From Prosopocoilus inquinatus (lineage: Eukaryota; Arthropoda; Insecta; Coleoptera; Lucanidae): a stretch of 64,000 bases of DNA. This document shows positions 23,789 to 34,935 of this stretch, piece by piece. How positions within the stretch are numbered: position 1 is the first letter of the stretch; every line of letters begins with the position of its first letter. The translations under genes were made by a program, and so were the position numbers. The notes below the pieces were generated by a model that saw only the letters and a list, made by a program, of their open reading frames with translations, was not told the origin of the DNA and did no database searches. Location: assembly GCA_036172665.1 (NCBI GenBank), contig CM069869.1, forward strand, positions 3,968,001 to 4,032,000. Reading direction: 5' to 3'.

Positions 23789-23945
23789 GTGTTACCTGGG
23801 AAATAGTTCTGTATCCGTCGAATGGTCGGCAGGTTAGATCATCAAGATTGTGTTACCTGGCGGATAGTTTTATATCCAACGAGTGGTCGGCAGGATAGAT
23901 TATCTAGATTGTGTTACCTAGGGAATAGTTCTGTATCCATCCAAT
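23789..23945. repeat. Minisatellite, period 61 bp, about 2.6 copies
   Basis: GTGTTACCT recurs at 23789, 23850 and 23911, each time followed by a GGATAGTTCTGTATCC-like block and GTGGTCGGCAGG. Copies differ by several bases. Confidence 0.75.
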
Positions 23946-24189
23946 CGTACTAGGCCAGGGTAGGTTATCACCTCCACCTGCATACGGCATTCTTCTATAT
24001 CCGCCAGTAGTTTGGACAAACGGATGGACAATATCGAAAACACAGCTAACTGTTTACTTGACCTAGTGAATTGAATTGTGCTTCTTAAGAACGGCCATGA
24101 CTTGGCTTCCTCAATATATATATCCAATACCCAATTGCAAGTCAACACTATTTCAAATATGCGTCATTTAAAGATTTACAGTATGGCCA

Positions 24190-26340
24190 AGGCAGGGTTC
24201 GGTTGACCTTCAGATGACTAGACTTGTATTGTGTTTAATTTTTTTAATAATTCTTTACTTTTTTAAATATTTTTAAATTCTTTTGCTAGGCTTGGGCTTG
24301 CTTAACTGAGTTCAGTTTAGGTTGCGTTGACTTTGAGTTTGTTTTGAGTTTGATTTTTATTTAATTTTAATTTTTAATATTTTTAAATTCTCATACTTTG
24401 GGCTTAATGATTTGGTTTCCGTTGAAATTGCTTTGGACTTGATTTGTATTGTGTTCAATGTTTTTTAATTTTTTTTACCTCTTTAAATTTTTTTGGTCGG
24501 TCAGGTCGGATATGCTTAATTGAGTCAAATTTGAGTTAAGTTGACCTTGAAATTGCTTTGAATTTAATTTTTACTTGATTTTAGTTTTTATTTTATTTTT
24601 TAATTCTTAAGTCTTTTCCTTGGGTTGCACTTATTTTTGTTCAGTTGGATCAGAGTGACTTCGTGATTTCTTTGAACTTGGTTTGCATTGAGTTTTTAAT
24701 TTTTTAATTTTTAAACGCTTTTCTCTCTTCGATTCTGCTTAGTTTGTTTCAGTTCACTTTAGTTGGGCTGACCTTGAGATGGGTTTCACTTTTTTATTTT
24801 GATTTAGCTTCAAGTTTTAATTTCTTATTATTTTCTTGGGTTGAATTGACTTGAATTCAGTTGGGTGGATTGATCTTGAAAAACGATAAAATACTTAATT
24901 TTAGTTTAGAGTTTTAATCTGAAATAAATGGTTAATTTTGACGTTGAAAAACCGTATAATACTTAATTCTAATTAAACTTTAATCTGTAAAAAATTGTTA
25001 ATTTTTAATTTTGAATTTTTACTCGGGTTGGGTAGAGAAGAATTGAGTTGGATTGACCCTGGGATCAGTCTTACTCATTTTTTTGTAATTTTTAGTTTTT
25101 ACAATTTTTGTATTATTTTTCTTCAGCCATAATTTTTATTTTTTTAAATATTTTTATCCTTGGGTTGGACATTTGGCTTGAATTCAATTGAGTTGGGTTG
25201 ACCTTGGAAAACGGTATAATACTTAATTTGAGTTTCACGTTTCCATCTGAAATAAATAGTTAATTTTTTTTTTAATTTTTAATTTTTACTCGGATTGGGT
25301 AGAAATGAGTTGAGTTAGATTGACTCAATTTTTTAATCTTTACAATTTTTTAAAATTTTTAATTTATTTCGCTTATGTTGGTGCTGTAGTTTGGTTGAAT
25401 TGACCTTGACATTGCACTTTGAATCTGATTTGTTATATTAATTTTCTAAGAAATTTTAATTTTGGGTCTTCTTATTTTGGTTAAGTTGCTTAATTTAAGG
25501 TGACCTTGAGATGCCTTATTTTTTAAATTTTTTTTAAATATTTTTAATTTTCTTAAAATTCTTGAATTTGCTGGAATTTAGTGGAACCGAGTTAACCTTG
25601 AAAAAGATTATACTACTTAATTTTTTTAAAACTTTTAATGTTTTAATTTTTAACAAATTGTTCATTTTTAATTTTTACATATATTGGGGAAAGACGTGTT
25701 GGGTTGGTTTGACTTTGAGATCTGTTGACTTGATTTTTTGTAATCTTTAATTTTTACGATTCTTGTTTTAATTTTTTTAATGGAAAGCTTAAGCAGCGTT
25801 ATCTTGCTACACTTCAACTGACGAAACCCCAAATAAGATTGAAACAGCTGTACAGAGGATGCTCGAGAGATCCATTGCAATCAAAAACGATTTGGAACAA
25901 AATTTTTTTTTTACTTTATTGGAATTATAGTGGGTTGAGATCTGTTGACTCGATTTTTTGTAACTTTGAAGTTTTACTTTTTTTGTTTTAAATTTTTTAG
26001 TGAAAAGCTTAAGCAGCGTTATCCTGCTACACTTTAACTGACGAAACCCCAAATAAGATTGAAACAGCTGTACAGAGGATGCTCGAGAGATCCACTGCAA
26101 TCAAAAACAATTTGCAACAAAAATTTTACTTTGTTAGGGCTGCAGTAGGGTTTGGTTGGGTTGGGTCTTGTTTGTCGTTGGTTTTTATTTTTTTCTTTCG
26201 ATTTTTTCAATTTTTTGCTTTTGATGGACGCCTTAAATTAAATTCATTTGGACCGGGCTGGTTTTGAGATGGATTGGGCTTAATAATGCTAACTGAGTTT
26301 AATTTATAAAATTTTCTTTTAGTTTTAATTTCAAAGTCAA
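24190..26340. repeat. Degenerate AT-rich array with a recurring TGACCTTGA motif
   Basis: Blocks of T-rich sequence (TTTTTAATTTTT) alternate every 100-170 bp with G-containing lines such as GAGTTGGGTTGACCTTGAGA. Exact TGACCTTGA is seen near 24542, 24768, 25397 and 25501, with near matches at about 24207, 25050, 25197 and 25590. There is no coding potential. It looks like an old, highly diverged satellite. Confidence 0.6.
25788..26125 (+). pseudogene. Duplicated coding-like fragment (two copies)
   Basis: The block at about 25788-25905 repeats at about 26007-26125 (period about 220 bp). Both read, in the same plus-strand frame, a peptide with P-N-K-I, TAVQRMLERS and AIKN. A third relative is at about 41925-42000. 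Conservation of the reading frame among separated copies suggests a fragment of a once-coding mobile or host sequence. The family is not recognised. Confidence 0.4.
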
Positions 26341-26550
26341 GTATGGTCCGCGTGATGTCTCGATTTAAACTTTTGTGTATAAATTTATAAAACATATTCT
26401 TCGAATAAAAATAATAAAAAGAACAATAGCGTCGATAGGTCCATTTATAAATGCAATAAAATTTTGAAAAAACTCAAAGTGGAATGAAAACCAGAAGAAA
26501 ACAGAAGCGAATATTGAATATTTTAAGAGAAAAAAAAATTAGAAGAATGA
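26341..26550. other. No gene recognised
   Basis: A-rich sequence leading into a short tandem repeat. Confidence 0.35.
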
Positions 26551-26700
26551 GTGATACAAAAAAGAAAGAATAGAATAATAAGTGATACAGGAAAGAAATA
26601 ATAGAAATATAAGTAATACAGGAAAGAAATAATAGAGGAATAAATGATACAGAAATGAATGAATAGAAGAATAAGTAATACAGAAAAAGTACATTAAAAT
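26551..26700. repeat. Short tandem repeat, period about 31 bp, more than four copies
   Basis: GTGATACAG-like starts occur at 26551, 26582, 26613, 26644 and about 26675, each followed by a GAAAGAAATAATAGA-type A-rich tract. Confidence 0.7.
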
Positions 26701-28071
26701 GAAAGAAGGGCACAAATAAATTTGCATATACAGGTTGATTCAAAATTATATTTCAATAATTCAAAGTACTGTGAAACACTAAATAATAAGTACGTAAACA
26801 TTCATTCCTCTTTTGGCTTCCGGTATCATAAAGTCAATAAATGAAGTATTGAATTTAAATATTTGTTATATTTATATCGCCTTGAATAGCTTGACAAAGA
26901 AAAGCCAATTTTTTATGTCATCTGTTCTATTCACATAAAAAATAATTTTAACGACAATTTTCCGCCTGAAAAAATTTGATCGCGAATCCAGGGTTTTCAG
27001 AGCCCCCAGGCTAAAAAAGTTTTGGCGCCCTTTTCATATGGCGATAATGTAGGACGCTATCAAATTTAAGTGGGTAGATACTATTGCTAACTTTGTTTAT
27101 GAACGCTACAAATTCGGTTAAACTAGTACAGTAGCAGTATTTTTCAAACTGATTGCAATGGTGCAGTCAAAAAGAAAACAATTGAATATCACGTTCTCGA
27201 AATAAATGGAACCCTTGCATATTATTTTACCAATCGACAGAAAACAAAATCCTCTATTAACATAGTCCTTTGTCATTTTGTCGTAAATTAATAAGTAAAG
27301 ATGACATTTTGATTCTTTACGAATTATTAAAAAGGCCTTGTACTTTAGAAAGAATTTTTTTGCTAAAACTTTCTTTAAAAAAAATCGCAGCTTGGAGTTG
27401 GAATGCAATAAATTCCACATTTAGGGGCGCCATATATTGGTCTACCGATTCTTTCGTTGGTACGTCACCTATACGTCGTGGAATATTCCAGTAAGTACGC
27501 GAAGATTGCGGCATGCTTCCACGCATTTCCTGTAGCGGATAAACTAGCTATATAAACGGAAATAGGCGCGCGATTTCAACAGTTTAAATTTAGCGAACGA
27601 CAAGTGATTTATTGAGAATTCTTCGATAAACCATACGCACCTTAAGTGCTACTACTTGACATTTCTGTGAGCCTGGTACCACAACGTCTTAAGGGTGAGA
27701 TTGGCGTACAGCAGATGCATTGTAGTTGCGGATAAGTGTATGTACATTTCAGGGTTTCATTTGTTGCTTTCTCAGTATAAAGTTACTAAATTACGTTTTA
27801 AATCACCAAGTAGGTGCATTTTTGTTGCACGGAGCAAGGGATGCATGTGTAATTGGCTTACAGATGAACATGAACGAGTTTTTATGGAGGTTAACCGGTT
27901 TCTGATGCGAGAATTTAAATATGCAGAAATTTACTGTTTTCTTATAGAAATGTTCAATATCATTTTATAATTTCTGAAAATGTTATTCATAAAAAATATT
28001 CTAATCCGGTGCGCCTGGCAATCGCCCGTCCCGCCCACCCCTTTATCCAGCCCTGAATAAGGCAATGGGCA
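26701..28071. other. Old repeat remnants, no gene
   Basis: The stretch at about 27150-27345 is related to 13905-14130, inside the foldback element. A CAGGGTTTTCAGAGCCCCC-like end near 26995 and a CCTTTATCCAGCCCTG end near 28058 look like ends of hAT-type elements, but their flanks show no matching 8-bp duplication. A GGAATATTCCAGTAAGT string at about 27480 is donor-like, without a credible exon before it. Confidence 0.35.
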
Positions 28072-28227
28072 AAACGAAATACCGAAGGCTTTGGTTCGAA
28101 ACAAAAAGACACGAGAAATTGAGAAGAAACCTAAAGAACTTGCCTTAGTTCTGTCAAAATTGAACCAACAAGAAAAAGAAGGAATCCTATTAGAACTCAC
28201 AAGATTGAAACTTGAAAATATATAAGA
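28072..28227 (+). pseudogene. Coding-like fragment, unknown family
   Basis: A plus-strand frame without an ATG reads about 50 residues rich in Lys, Glu and Leu (for example KKTREIEKKPKELALVLSKL) and ends in TAA. The amphipathic helix pattern is more protein-like than its surroundings. It directly follows a CCAGCCCTGAATAAG string that could be a transposon end or an acceptor-like AG. It may be an exon fragment or a transposon remnant; no function is proposed. Confidence 0.3.
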
Positions 28228-28940
28228 TGACTGATAAGTCGACGAGTTCTTTTGAGGGATCATTTGCAATTAATTTGACCATAATATGCTTTTTACAAAA
28301 TGTATGAGTTTCTGAGCTTAGTTAATTGTTTTGTTTTTCTTAGAAATATGCTTCCCACTGCCGTTTATCTAAAATTATACAGACAACAGAAAAATTAATA
28401 TATCTGAGAAACTATTGAATTTTGTATTGTACCGATAGAAAAATATAGCGAAGAGAAATTATATTCCGAGAACTATTTGCAAATAAAATAAGTAATGCGA
28501 GATGACCTTGAGCAGTACCTGCAGAACCGCGGACTTCCGTGCCATCCGCAAAAAATATGTGATGGGGAAAAAGCCTTGATCCTAACGAATCAGATTAAGT
28601 TAAGATGTTCCTCCCTCTCAAAGGTTACACGTCATAATACATATAAATATAAATACTTGAGTACACATTGAAGATAAGCAGTTGTTATTAATAAAATCCC
28701 TAAATATAAACCTCCCGTAGTAAGTAAGTTCCAAAATCATGTAAGTTAATGTACTTTTTTATAATAACTGTATTTTTATTGTACTTAACTCTGACTGTGC
28801 ATCTAAATCCAAAATTATCGTATCAGCATGATGCATATTTTGGTCAAATCAATTGCAAATGAGCTCTACTAAGACGCTCTCAAAGGAATAATCGATTTAT
28901 CAGTCACTTTGTATAACTATATCTTAAAGTGTCTCTCTTA
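28228..28940. other. No gene recognised
   Basis: AT-rich, with no clear repeat or exon. Confidence 0.4.
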
Positions 28941-29071
28941 GGCCCGGTTTTTCAATCACAGGTTAGCCCTAACTCTCGGTTTATTTCCATGGTAACAAGT
29001 AAGAAGACAATTGTTTCCATGGCAATAAACTGAAGGTTACAGTTAACTTGTGATTGAAAAACCGGCCCTTA
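28941..29071. mobile_element. Small hairpin MITE, about 130 bp
   Basis: GGCCCGGTTTTTCAATCACA is mirrored by TGTGATTGAAAAACCGGCCC. The interior is also palindromic around TTTCCATGG words. A related end (GGCCCGGTAGTATAAACG) occurs near 55394, so the family is repeated in the window. Confidence 0.75.
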
Positions 29072-29207
29072 ATCATATATTTAATTATCCTAAACTTGTA
29101 TCACTATGAAAACCGGTTTCATAATCATTTAGCCTTTAGTTTGTTAATCTGGTGTAATCAGCACTTGTGTAATATAATTAAACGCATAAACGAAAACATT
29201 CTTTTCA

Positions 29208-29343
29208 CAAAATTGTTTAAAAACTAAATGTGGATTTCGTACGCGATGCATACATCGTCAGGAGTAAGTAGTAGTAAGTTTATTAATGTCGATGTACGCA
29301 TCACGTGTGAAATGTACATTTAGTTTTTAAACAATTTTGTGAA
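29208..29343. repeat. Hairpin repeat with a hammerhead-like core
   Basis: ACAAAATTGTTTAAAAACTA is mirrored by TAGTTTTTAAACAATTTTGT. On the minus strand, CTGACGA (29261-29255), a GTATGC/GCGTAC stem and GAAA (29238-29235) form the hammerhead core order. The opposite arm holds a degraded version. Confidence 0.65.
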
Positions 29344-30114
29344 CAGAGTGTTTAGGTTTTTGCGTTTTCCTTTATTATTCTGACAATTGTGTTTATAACT
29401 TGAATTTAACTTGCGTTTATGGACACGGATCTTAATAAATAAACATCAAAGCAATACCTAACTTAATGAATTAACTGACTAATAAGAGAGCCACATTCTT
29501 TTACAACTTCGCGTTTTCGCCTATCAAAAAACTATAACATGAAATTTTTCGTTGCACTCGCATTAAAAGCTTGTAAACAACGCTAAACGTAATCACCTCT
29601 CCACCTAGCGGGCAAAAGTATGTGTTTGAAAAAGGCGGGGATGACATAGAACCGAAGCTTGTAAAAACAATTAACATTAACTGTTCACTTAGTTTTTACG
29701 TGGACCCAAAAAGCATGCGACTTATCTCGTTCCGGGTGATTCTTTCTCGAATTTATGACTCAATTTTTTTTAATTAAATTTAAATTGGGCATGTGTTATC
29801 TAAGCCGATCCGAAAATTATTTTTGTCATCATTTATTTTTTAATAAAATCTTTGTGTTCCATGAAAATTGGAGAGAAGAAGATTAATTACACTACGATCG
29901 GTAAGCAAATCAATACCCCTTGAAATTTAATTATTGCAAACAATAGAAAAATCCTTGTCTCTCTCCATTCACATTATTTTAAACTGCGAAATTTTATTTT
30001 CTTTTGTTTAACGTTCCTTTTCTCAACATGGAATTTTCTGTGTTGCTAGAAACGCAGAAAATCAGCTCGTTTTATTTTCATTGAATTTAGACGAATTAAA
30101 TTGCGTGTTATTTT
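29344..30114. other. No gene recognised
   Basis: AT-rich, with no exon-like frame. Confidence 0.4.
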
Positions 30115-31070
30115 CGATCCGGGTGACGCCTTTCAGTACACTTTTCTTGCAATAGTTGCAGTTTATCTTTTTCGCTTGAGTGTGGACCGCTTCTATCACC
30201 TTTAGTATTTAATCTTATTGGTAGGTCATTATGTCACGTTTTCGCCGAATTGGCTGATCATTCTCGATCCTTTTTTTCTTTTTGTTAGTTTTCTCTTTTC
30301 CCCTCTCCCCCGAATCGAGTTAGTGGCCACTTCATTCTCTATTAAGAGTTCGGGTAAACCACTTGTTGTTTTGTGAGTTCGTGTAATATTTCCCCGGAAG
30401 GGGGGGGGGGGGCGAAATATACTCCACGGCCGGTTGCCGGCTTCGACGGTTTACCCCGAATGAAGCAGCATATTCACGAACATTTGAAAGCCTGGTGCTT
30501 GACCTTCCCAGGTGAGTTTTATTTATCGTCAGCTAACTTGATCCGTGTTTTACGTTTCTCTTTGTTCCCCCCCCCCCTTTTAGGCTCTACCCCACGGTAT
30601 TTTTACCCGGCTGATTTTTGCAATAGTTGCAGTTGGTTTTTATGATCCCTCTCGCTCGAACCTCGACCGCTCCTACCACCTATGGTATTTAATCTTATTG
30701 GTAGGCCATTATGTCGAATTTTCGCCGGATCATTCTCGATCCTTTCCTTTTCTTTAGTTTTTTTTTGCCCTCTCCCCTGAATCGAGTTCGCGACACTTCA
30801 TTCTCTGTTAAGAGTTCGGGTAGACTACCTGTTGTTTTTTGAGTACTATTTTGGTCTTCGTCTAATATTTCCCCAGGGGGAGAAATATACTCCACAGCCG
30901 GTGGCCGGCTTCGATGGTTTACCCTGAATTAAGTAGCAGCATATTCCACCTACTTTTGCCAGCTTGGTGCTTAACTTCCCCAGATGTGTTTCATTTATCG
31001 TCGGCTAACTTGTGGTTTACGTTTCTCTTTGTTTCACTCCCCTTTTAGGCTCCCAGTGTATCTTCACCTG
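30115..31070. repeat. Tandem duplication, period about 480 bp, two units
   Basis: Both units carry a TATTTAATCTTATTGGTAGG block, a TCATTCTCGATCCTTT block, an ATATTTCCCC...GAAATATACTCCAC stretch and a TTTATCGTCGGCTAACTTG-type block. Runs of G (about 30401) and C (about 30568) occur in unit 1 only. CAGGTGAG and TTTTAG strings give false exon borders. No protein family is recognised. Confidence 0.65.
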
Positions 31071-32669
31071 ACTGATTGTACTAGCTGCGTTTCGCCTACT
31101 TCGTTGGGTACGACCTCACCCGGCTTGAGAGCTAATTTCGGCACAGACCTTTGTAGCCGCCTCTTTTCTCTTCCTGTTTCCTTCCTTCCACAGGCATCTA
31201 CAAGTATAAAACCGAGCCTTGTAAGGCCGAGCCCTGCGGGCCCGCTTCTCGCCGAACATACTTTTTGGAACTTTATTATTTATTTTTACCGTGACGATCT
31301 ATTCTCCCATGGACAACCCTGTTGTGATTTTCTTTCTTTGAAGTTCTCAGTAATGTTTGATGCAATATTTTAAGGGGATTGGTGTTTGTAACTATGGTTA
31401 TTACACAAGTAATAATGTTACTTAAAACTTGTTCAATTGAACTATGCCATATTGTCTATTGAGCTGCAGTTCCATCTTATTTTGTAACTACGTGGTATTA
31501 TTGATTAACTTTTTCATTTCTTGTCAAAATTACCAACATTGCTCTGTTTTACGACCCCCATTTACTTTCACATTTATCGATATTTCTTTGCGTTATTTTT
31601 ATTTTGTATTATGTGCATTTTATGTTAAAACAAATAACTAAATGAGCAGCCACCGGAAAATTAGTAAAATTTTAAAATTCAGAAATGAATATTTCATTTG
31701 TAAATAATTTATAAATAAATGCGCAAACGCAAAATAAATTATAATAAATACCAAATAATTATTCCTGGAATAAAACAAACACATCAGATCCAAGAAGAAT
31801 AATTTATGCTTCGCGACCAAGAAATATACTTCTAATTAGTTTTTTTAATTGTCGATTTTAAGCAGTATATTGGCACGTAAAAAAATGTGTGAAAACGTGA
31901 TCGAGAATTTTTTTGGCAGTCAATTATAATTATTTCAAAACACATTGTGCAAATGTAATTACCCCGGTGATGGTTAACTATCTATATATTTCGTAAGGTT
32001 CTTTTTCTTATCACAGCAGAGATTAACATTCGAAGAAATTCGGATTAAGTCGAAAATATTTTCTTTTGCTTTGCTTTTATCTGTTGTGATTAAATTACAG
32101 TTTCAAAGAAAAGAGCCTTTAAGTTCATACTGTCTCTCTTCTTTATACATTGGTTTCATTTGCACAACGCATTAAGTATCTAGTGAACAATTTAGTCTGA
32201 TTTGACAAATACATAATTCTTAAGAAAAATACTTTCGTTTTCATTGTTTTAATCTATTGTTGGATTTACAAAACCACAATGATTCTATTTTTTTTTCCTT
32301 TTGTGAACCGCAAAAATGTCGCTAGGTGCAGTCACATACAGCATTGTTTACTCTTTCAATTTAATACAGGAAATAATAATACATTTATCACCAGTGAAGA
32401 AAATTCGGGAAAATTTTATCTGCGAATGCCCGGAATAAAGAAAAATCCAAAATCAAATTCGGTTTTTAATTCTTTTTTATTCAAAAGCAAGGCATGACTG
32501 TTATTCAACCACGGAAATATTTGTTAAGAATATAAGGCAATTGTAGAATTGTGTAATAATAAGTGGTTTGGAAACAGAAGGCCCGCATTTAGAACTTTAC
32601 TTTTGACAGATATAAGACACGAATTTGAGCCGAGAACAATTCTATTCTATTGATCGGTTTGGATCGGTG
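31071..32669. other. No gene recognised
   Basis: A moderately GC-rich stretch (to about 31320) follows the duplication, including GAGCCTTGTAAGG and GAGCCCTGCGGGC lines. The rest is AT-rich and uninformative. Confidence 0.35.
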
Positions 32670-34255
32670 CACAGTGGGACATTAGGAGATAAATCGTGCC
32701 AAAAGTACATAGCATTTGTAGTCGCATACTTAATATTCCAATTTATTTAAAAAAATATAATTTAAGCCAAGACGAATTTGTTTTCTATGATTTTTAGCCC
32801 TTTAAAAAGGTGTAACATGTCAAGCTTATTTCATTCTCTCTTTAAGTCCGAGCCTTTACATTGAGGGTTCTTTTTTGCATGCAGATCAATAAATATGTAG
32901 ACTTTTGGTTATTATCGACATTTGCCGGCACCTTAAATTTTATGTTTACATATGGAATAAATGTCTAAGAACTGTTTCTCTTAAAATTTAGCAGCAACCT
33001 TCTTTCACCTTTTCTTGTTATCAGGTATTTAAGTTGCTCTAATTTAGGAAATTTTAATTACACTTCAAATTGAGGTGGCCTGGCCATGTTGTACAAACAT
33101 TTTTGGCAAATATCAAAAACAGTTTTGCAGTTTGTTTAGTACTTGTGAAATCATCTCATTGAAAAAGTTGTTAAATAATATTAATTAATAACTATTATTC
33201 TCAAAATACACGAACTAAAAATTAAAAATGGTTGTTTATCTACTGTACTTGCCTGAAAGTGGAAAAACAAATTTTACCAATTACAAAAATAAGTTGTTGA
33301 AAACTTTACACTTGAAGATGAAGAAAAACGCCTATTTAATCATTTTCAAATTTTCCAAATTTGTCTTTTCAGCTAAAACTTATTTAAATAAGTTTTACTA
33401 ACGTTCTCTTTACCAACGCGCATAATGATACCAGCATCCTTTTTATTAATGTTTTAGTTTCCATTTTTAACAAATTCGCAAACAAATAAATTATAGAGGC
33501 AATAAATTTATGATTTAATTCATCCTCACATTATACTTCTCAAATCAAATGGCGTATTTTGTAATTTATTTTGTTTTTTTTAACGTTTTGAATTATACCT
33601 CAAACTTCAATAAACTAAAGGAAGGAAAAAAGAAAAAAGGAAAAATGTTTTTAGAATATAATATAAAGGGTGTTGGAAAAAAGGCAAATAGTGACGTACC
33701 CTACTTCCCCCCCCCCCATAAAGAGCAAAAGTTTGGATTAAAATTCCCTGTATTGTTTTGTCCTAAATGTATAACTATTTTTATATATAAAATTGCTAAT
33801 CTATGAAATAATAATTCGTATTCAATTAATAGAATCTTTTATTGATGATTTATGAATGATAATGATATGTTTCCAAAACTAAAATTATGATACAGGTAAA
33901 AAATTATTTCCGAAGAAGAGAATTTGATTTATTTTAAAATTAATTATTATCGGTTTTCCTTGATCATTGTAATTGAAATTATCAGAATTTCTTTGGTCGT
34001 TTTTTGTTAAAATTTTTATTTAAATTACGTAAAAGTGATATCTAAGAACTTCTATACTTGATCTAATCAAATCTAATGAAACGAATACAAAATGATTTTT
34101 CCAACGCCCTGTACATCAACGTTATAGTATGTTTGCTCCTTAATTATATTTTTCCTACTTCTCTTGTCATTTGTGCCAAATTTCAATTTCGTGGAACAAT
34201 TTTTTTTTGAAGTTATAGATTTTTGGCACGAAAAAGTGCGTTCTGCTCCACTGTG
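32670..34255. mobile_element. Transib-like non-autonomous element, about 1.6 kb
   Basis: The ends are CACAGTGG (32670-32677) and its reverse complement CCACTGTG (34248-34255). They are flanked by an identical 5-bp duplication CGGTG (32665-32669 and 34256-34260). Behind each CACAGTGG lies an unrelated spacer of exactly 17 bp and then CGTGCCAAAA. Transib transposons are known for 5-bp GC-rich target duplications and CAC-type ends resembling the RAG recombination-signal heptamer CACAGTG, so both features point there. No transposase frame is present. A second TIR element is nested inside (33664-34113). Confidence 0.6.
33664..34113. mobile_element. Nested TIR element, about 450 bp
   Basis: AAGGGTGTTGGAAAAAA near 33666 is mirrored by TTTTTCCAACGCCCTGTA near 34096-34113. 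It includes a poly-C run and lies wholly inside the Transib-like element. The short open frame over it (33549-33806) spans the border and is not a gene. Confidence 0.5.
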
Positions 34256-34935
34256 CGGTGCACAGAGATAGGCAAGAAGTTTAAAGACAAAAGTTATAGA
34301 ATATTATGTCTATTATCTTTAGAGTAATCACAAGAAACAAAAAAAGCATCGCAAGGCGGAGAAAAAGTATCAATTTTTGTTTTTTGTTTTTTATTGAATA
34401 TGTATATTGAATATTGAATATGTATGTTGTTGCTTGTTTTATGCCTATTTTTGCTAAAGTGAGAGATTCTTTTCTTCTCATTTCAAAAATATACTCCTAT
34501 AATATGTTGATATTTGAAAGAGTCGTTTGTGAGATTTTGAGGTTAGAATATCAATAAATTAACAATCAGTTTCTCTGTATCTGCTAAAAAGAAAGCCTCT
34601 AGATAAGGTGCAAAGTATTAAAAAAAAATAACTGTACACCGAAGAACATAAAAGGTGAAGCAAAAGAAATATGTACGGGATTTTTTTTAGATTAAAAAGT
34701 GGTACACTTTATTTAATTAAGATACTTTACTAAATTAGAAATCATGTCGAAGTACGATTCATTTGGAAATACAAAACTAAAAACGTGTAGCTTATATCTT
34801 AATGAAAGCATTAGTGAGCTTGCAATGTATTAAGAAATAAGATCGTATTAGGGTCTCATGTTAAAAAAAAACAAGCTTGCATTGCACTGCTTTGCAGAAC
34901 GTGAATCAACGGTGGTTCTTTGGAAATCCCCATTA
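34256..34935. other. No gene recognised
   Basis: AT-rich, between two TIR elements. Confidence 0.4.

Noticed and set aside
23789..26700. Regularly spaced repeats that could suggest a CRISPR-like array
   Set aside because: The units are contiguous minisatellites or diverged satellites without unique spacers, in a eukaryotic genome.
27270..27494. A plus-strand frame ending near a GTAAGT donor
   Set aside because: Much of it overlaps a dispersed repeat related to 13905-14130, and the peptide has no family features.
26990..28058. A possible hAT element (CAGGG...CCCTG ends)
   Set aside because: The flanking 8-bp sequences do not match each other, and the end sequences diverge after the first few bases.
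28080..28110. A GGTTCGAAAC string resembling a tRNA T-arm
   Set aside because: No D-arm, anticodon arm or acceptor stem can be placed around it.
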